Source: Lytechinus pictus
Taxonomy: Eukaryota > Echinodermata > Echinoidea > Temnopleuroida > Toxopneustidae
Reading direction: 5' to 3'
Length of the DNA stretch: 64,000 nt
NCBI RefSeq assembly: GCF_037042905.1
Contig: NC_087245.1
Location: forward strand, 9,997,501-10,061,500
Shown here: positions 58,701-64,000 of the stretch, piece after piece
Position numbering within the stretch: position 1 is the first letter of the stretch
Layout of the letters: each line of letters begins with the position of its first letter
Notes under the pieces: model-generated
What the model saw: only the letters and a program-made list of their open reading frames with translations
Told to the model about the DNA's origin: nothing
Database searches by the model: none
Position numbers and translations under genes: made by a program

Positions 58701-60212
58701 AATAGACAATGGAGAGTAGGAAGTACTGAAGATTCTGCAACCATCCCTCAACAATGGGTGGGATATCACCTGTATTGAAGAGTTTGCTTCAATGAGAGCC
58801 CAGACACCTCTTGTCATTGATGAGCAAGGATTAGTATACCTTGAGTCAACATCTTTGTTGAGGACAGGGTATCCTCGAAGCTGAATGAATGCATCAACCC
58901 TCTGGTGTATGGTCATAGGAAGGAAACCTATGTGAGTGGGTGAATTGTCACCAACATGGAGGGAGCATGTGCTGAACAATGGTTTCAGAGCTTAATAGTG
59001 ATGAGAAGTGTCTTTATTCTCAAGACTCTGCCATCTTTTCAAATTCCTTTATATTTAGTTGTTCAATTGCTTATTAATAATCCCTTATTCCAGTCTGTCC
59101 AAGATATGTTGAATGCTCCTTTTTGGCTTCTGTCATTATGAATATGTGCATGGACGCACCATGTATGCGCATTTGCTGTTTAATATCCGATAACTATCGT
59201 GAATAGCATTCATTCATGTACATTAGCCCATTTGTATTCATGCGCACAGCAGGCATATGGCATCCTGTTTTAATACGTAATGCCGTTGGCGACAAATCCG
59301 TTCATTTGAGGAAACAGGATTGTAAATGGGATCTTTTTCCATCCTGCCTTTGGGCTGTGCATTAGCTTTCACTCAGTGTGTTTGGCTCCAGTGTGTTTCT
59401 TGCATCTGGGAGCTATAGTTAGCCAGATTTAGGTGGCAAGATGTGGAGGGGAAAATTGAAAGAAAAAAATGAAAAGCTGAGGTCATTGGCTTCAAATCAA
59501 TTTAAAGGCTGTTTTGGGTGTTTATAGCATGGTAACCTGAGATACTTAAGCTACAAGTCTGTTTTGGATAGATTTCCTATAATTGCCAAATTCAAGTTCT
59601 GCAAGAACACTTGAACTGTCCTCCAGACAGAAATGAGATCTTATAATGCTTCAAAATTTCTTACACAAAATGGTGTGTAATACCACAGATCTATTGGGAT
59701 TTTTACACAAAAATGCCTCTATGTGAATTCTTGCTATATGACTTAAATCTTGAATCACATGTAAGACTTCAATATCCTTATGTGTTTATACAAACGAATG
59801 AAGTTATTTTTTTTCACAAAATGCTTGTACCCTTTTACAATATCACTATTGTGGTTCTACAAACCTGAACTAGTTCAACTGCAGATGACATATCCTGAGG
59901 TGTATTAGGGGATCTAAATTGAATATGAGTATTGATTTTGATGATGCATCATGAGTTTTAAGTATGATCAATTTTATTAGACCTGTTTCACATAACACTA
60001 TGCAACTCCCTATCACATCTAAATAATGCATCAGTTTACATGTAGTAGCAATATAGTGTGAATTACATAAATGTTTAATTTGTATGAAGACCTGCATATG
60101 TAGAGATCCATGTGCAAGGGTACATCAAGATTTTCCACAATTGATCTCACTCCATGTATAATTAGGGTGGTGTGTTTTTTGGGGGGCAAGGCAAAGCAAA
60201 AATATATTATTT

Positions 60213-60394
60213 GGGGTATTTTCATGAAGCTGTCCATAACTTACGTATGATTTTACCAATGACTGGTGATCTTACTGTAAATATCCAAATATTTATTGTT
60301 GATTTAGCTCTCTAGAAAGGGTCACCAGTAAAGTCTTTTGTGAATTCATCCATTTGTCACTTGTAACTGTATGAACAGCTTCATAAAATACACA
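60213..60394. mobile_element. MITE related to 32188-32357
   Basis: The ends tttcatgaagctgt and acagcttcataaaa are inverted. The internal pair accagtgactggt-type sequence (caatgactggtgatc and ggtcaccagtaaag) is also inverted. Confidence 0.7.
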
Positions 60395-60395
60395 C

Positions 60396-60675
60396 CTGGG
60401 CCCCGTCCGTCTTTAGACTCTTACAAAGAGTTACCATTGATCCAATCAACCACAACTATAGAAAGCCAGCAACGTCAACATCGAAAACTCACGTTTAATC
60501 AAAACATTTTCTAGATATGATGTCTCTATCATAGTTTTCTTGAAAATTCAGTGTGTTTCTCTTTGTCTACAAAGGACATAGTGCAAATTTCCTGAAGAAA
60601 AAATTATGATGTTGATGGATTTCCATATACGATCGATGGGATTAATCATAACTCTTTGAAAGACGGGGCCCCAGG
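60396..60675. mobile_element. MITE with ends CTGGGCCCCGTC / GACGGGGCCCCAG
   Basis: Twelve-base inverted ends, with further inverted similarity inward (tcttacaaagagtta against taactctttgaaag). A second copy starts at about 63882 and runs off the window (cttacaaagagttgcgattg, ggaaagccagcaacatcaac). Confidence 0.85.
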
Positions 60676-61625
60676 AAGGCCTGAACAAGTTCTTAAAATG
60701 TTTGAGATATGATCATGTACTGTACTGTAGTTCAAAGATCTTGTTGCTAGAAACTAGGAGTGGTCACTCATTCATCAACAGAAGTAGCCAGAGTGGTTGG
60801 TCAAGAAGAGATTGGTCACAGGAAATGAAGGAATTGACACAAGGAAATGGTCAAATGAGTTTGTCCATGTAGGGTCAGCCAAACTTGGTGATCAAGAAAG
60901 ATTCTTTGGAACAAGTGGGTAGACTGCAGAGGGAAAAGAGGGAGTGGTTCATTAGAGATGCACTATGTAGAAATAATTCTTAAATAACAGTTTATTAAAC
61001 CCATTCTTCATGTCAGCTGTCACCGTTAGAATTTTCATATCAATACTGTTCAGCATGGAAAATGATTGTTAAGCTGGGGAATGTGAAGAAAGTTTGGGGG
61101 TTCACCAAATTGTACAAGTGCAATATACATGTAGGGGGGGGGGGGGCTACACAGTATATCAAGTTTAATAGAATGCCAAATGTACTGATAAGTTTTTCTT
61201 GGAATAGTTCTGAAGCATCAATAGCATGTGTGAAGATGGATATTCTTTACTTTCAATTAAATTCCAGTTAAACTGCATCAGGTGTCAAGCTCTAATGATC
61301 TGCTATTTTGCCAAGAGTAATCATGGTTGTTGACAAAGACTGAACACATTTCTTTGTATTTCAATTAAATGTTTAATGGCTTGGGCCTTGAGTAGGTTAA
61401 GTCTTTGATTAGATGATGTAACGGCTAATTGATGCTTTCATGACTTGTTCATTATGAGCATCATTACTATTGAGAAGGATGCGAACATTGGGGCAAAAAA
61501 AGCTTCTGATCTTTGGTTGAAATCCTGTCCATGAGCAAGACCCAATTGATTAGATTCTCACCAAATGTTTCAACAGGAAATGAATGTTGACAGGTTTTGG
61601 CTTGATCTCTTTGGTTCTGCTGTGG

Positions 61626-61752
61626 TGCGTTTCATGAAGAGTTATGTCAATTATTTTCGCTGACAGATGTTACAAGCTACTGAAAACTCTCCCATCTGAT
61701 TGACTGAAAGCAAAAAGTAGGAGAAAATCGCTCGCAAATCTTTTCATGAAAC
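61626..61752. mobile_element. Small MITE with GTTTCATGAA / TTCATGAAAC ends
   Basis: The ends gtgcgtttcatgaag and cttttcatgaaaccc are inverted copies. About 125 bp, non-coding. Confidence 0.6.
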
Positions 61753-63281
61753 CCCCTCCGGATGACTAGATGAATCCTCGATGGCATGTGGATGTACAGA
61801 CAGCCTTGTAGGCTGTGAGAGCATGATGTTAACCCTCTCATTCTTTAGTCTTGAGTAGCACATTATTCAGATGGGATGCTACAGGTTAAGGAGCATTTCA
61901 TCAGAGAAGGAGATACACAACAGATGGAACACATATGTTCCTATGTTGGTTGGCTTAAAGCGATCCCCTTATTTCTGATTTCAGGGTATAATGTACAGTA
62001 TAGAATATTTCATTTGTATTTCAGGAAAAAGTAGAAATAAAAGAGAAGACAGACTCTACCCAAACTGCTCACTTTTATAGTCTTGGTATTCAATATAAAA
62101 ATTATTTAAAGAAAAATAATTACTTACGTACTACAATTGGCACTGTACTTTGAAATGCATATATATTACAGTATATACTTTACCAATTTCTTTTCATCCC
62201 ACATTCACTACATTAGCTTTTTAAACAAAAAATGCTGGAATAAGAGATATATGACTGTTGCCAATTTGAAGATTGAAAGCTTGAAATAATCCATCGTGCT
62301 TGATGAGATACACTGTCACAAGTGTTAGAAGAGGAGCAAGCACGTTGTTGCTCATGATGGTAATAGGTTTAGACATAAGGTGTGATGATGTACCTGATTC
62401 ATGTCATTTTACACTACCCTCTAAATTATCTTTGACAGCTTTGTCATAGATGATGACTTGCTAGTTTTCATGTGCCATTCTCCAATCCATGTTTACATTA
62501 CACGTTGAGTATGAAACCATGCAGATGCTACCCCCAAAATTGTGTGATAATATTTAGATTAAAAACTGAATCACACGTGAATACCTTCAACCAATCATGG
62601 CTTATTATTTGACGAGGATCTTGAAGTTCCTTGTGTAATATAGCTGATGGACAGAGGAAAAAAGTGCAAGTGGGCAAGTGGCAATTTTAATCCAAATAAA
62701 AAAAAAACAGCTCTTGAAAATAGCAAGAGAGCCCAAATATATTATTGGGTTTGATACAAAATGTAATTTGAACAAAAAATGCTGTCATGCAAAGTAAAGC
62801 CAAGTTTTGTTTTTTCTCAGCAGGGTACACATAACAATGGCATTCATCCAGTATTTTACAATAAAATTATGGTGTATTATAAATCTGTTGGCAGGGTTGT
62901 GATTTATTTATTACATTTTTTGTGTTTTTGACATGTACATAATATTAGTGATTATATGTTATTACCTTGGCAACACAATTAGGAACTTTCATCCATTATC
63001 CACAATATCACACGTTTGTGTTTACTGTTTTCACAATGGTCACTATCAATTTATCTGATAGCATGTTGAAATCTGATTTTCTTTGTTAGATATTAATTGT
63101 TTCGTCAACCGTTGAAATGTGATCATGAGACTTTACTTACATGTAGCTGTATTTATCCAAATTTGTTGAAAAGTCATAATGTCATGTTTTATTTGACAGT
63201 ATGAAGGATATGGATACATTATTACATTTATTGCTAGTTTTGCTACATCTTACAATGACCTTTAACCATTGTATGTTTCAG

Positions 63282-63457
63282 TATCTACGATGCGAGCTAG
63301 TCAAGATGTATACGTGGCTGACCTGGCCCACCAAGTCAACGATACACTACAGTGCCATTGTGATGATTACAGCTGTGAAGGAACCAATCGCTGTCAAGCA
63401 CTTCGGAAATGTTTCTCATCAATTACATCCGTAGATGGGATCATCATGAGGAGAATG
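63282..63457 (+). CDS. Type I activin/BMP receptor (ALK1/ALK2 class), first ectodomain exon
   Basis: Acceptor tgtttcag, donor gtaagt in phase 0; the entry is phase 1. It reads STMRASQDVYVADLAHQ, then LQCHCDDYSCEGTNRCQALR, then KCFSSITSVDG. The Cys spacing C-x-C-x4-C-x5-C-x5-C-F followed by SSI..DG is that of the three-finger ectodomain of ALK2/ACVR1 (CxC-x4-C-x5-C-x4-C-FSSL..NDG). The remaining Cys box, the transmembrane segment, the GS domain and the kinase must lie beyond the right edge. The expected role is a cell-surface serine/threonine kinase receptor for BMP-type ligands. Class assignment rests on this one exon. Confidence 0.8.
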
Positions 63458-64000
63458 GTAAGTGTAGTCAGGGATTTTATTCTTGTACTGATCAGTAATC
63501 CTACAACTTGTCGAAGTAGAGAAATTAACCCAAAAGGAAATGTTTCACAATTCTGTAATTTGTCATTGATATTAATGGAGAACTGAGCAGCTGAAATATT
63601 TATATCTGGTTGGCTAAAAAGAATTAATTGGAAATCACTGTAAAGACCAGTGTTGTCTCCTTGGCGGTCAGTGCCGTTCAGAATTATCCGTCTCTCATAT
63701 TTTTGACCGGCACTCAATTCAATACACACTGCCTGACCAATGCCATTTTCCCTATTTGACAAAAAGCAAATGATATGAAAATGATAAAACTAAACTATTT
63801 TTTTTGTCCCCCTGAACTCTGGCAAGGTGTCACAGATTTTCTGACCACCACTGAAAAACCCCTTTGTGACAATCCAAGACCCAGTCTTACAAAGAGTTGC
63901 GATTGATCCAATCAATCACAACTACGGAAAGCCAGCAACATCAACATCTAAAACACATGTTGGTTCAAAATGTTTTCTAGATATGATATATATTAATACA
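63458..64000 (+). other. Start of the next receptor intron, with a truncated MITE copy
   Basis: After the donor there is no further exon. From about 63882 to the window edge lies the second copy of the element seen at 60396-60675. An open frame on the minus strand (63394-63762) is the shadow of the exon plus intron sequence. Confidence 0.7.

Larger units (their letters stand above)
52360..63281 (+). other. 10.9-kb intron between signal peptide and ectodomain exons
   Basis: It begins GTAAGTAG and ends ATGTTTCAG. Contents seen: a Rev-erb/ROR-type site at 52782-52792, about 20 copies of TACATGTA, an 18-G run at 58334-58351, MITEs at 60213-60394, 60396-60675 and about 61626-61752, and a 13-G run at 61134-61146. 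A 99-codon minus-strand open frame at 58680-58979 has protein-like composition but resembles nothing recognised. Confidence 0.6.

Noticed and set aside
58680..58979. 99-codon minus-strand open frame with protein-like composition
   Set aside because: No family was recognised and no paired splice sites were convincing. It could be a fragment of a retroelement or an exon, but nothing beyond the open frame supports it.

Overview
The window is AT-rich animal genomic DNA with exon/intron structure. It is full of small inverted-repeat transposons (MITEs), tRNA-derived SINEs and simple repeats. The SINE tail '(GAT/AAT)n ... tatagcgcc', the repeat families and the two recognisable genes fit an invertebrate deuterostome, most likely an echinoderm. 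This is inference from repeat style and protein similarity; no species is claimed.

Gene 1 (+ strand, 11294-31641) is a nuclear receptor of the NR1D (Rev-erb/E75) type. Seven coding exons can be joined with correct GT/AG sites and one continuous frame (695 codons after a split first codon). They encode zinc finger I, zinc finger II, a very long hinge, and a ligand-binding domain that stops after helix 11, so helix 12 (AF-2) is missing as in vertebrate Rev-erb. The exon(s) carrying the N-terminal A/B domain and the start codon were not found and may lie upstream of the window. A 14.8-kb intron separates the two zinc fingers. Just before the finger-II exon sit two decayed tandem copies of the 5' half of that exon. 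Three perfect Rev-erb/ROR response elements lie within 75 bp at 3783-3857.

Gene 2 (+ strand, from at least 52263 and running off the right edge) is the 5' part of a TGF-beta-superfamily type I receptor, closest to the ALK1/ALK2 (ACVR1) class. It has a signal-peptide exon (52263-52359) and the first ectodomain exon (63282-63457), separated by a 10.9-kb intron. A second possible signal-peptide exon in the same phase lies at 41556-41616, next to a CpG-rich segment (about 41720-41935) that may be promoter-like.

The remainder is 3' flank or 3'UTR of gene 1 (31642 to about 38200), intergenic repeat-rich DNA (38.2-52 kb), and introns. At least ten inverted-repeat element families can be delimited. 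Several are nested, and two of the nestings reveal target-site duplications. An unexplained compositional signal is a strong excess of the palindrome TACATGTA. About 30 of roughly 37 copies fall between 45.5 and 63.2 kb, and none were seen between 20.6 and 45.5 kb. No prokaryotic features, CRISPR arrays, rRNA genes or intact tRNA genes were seen.
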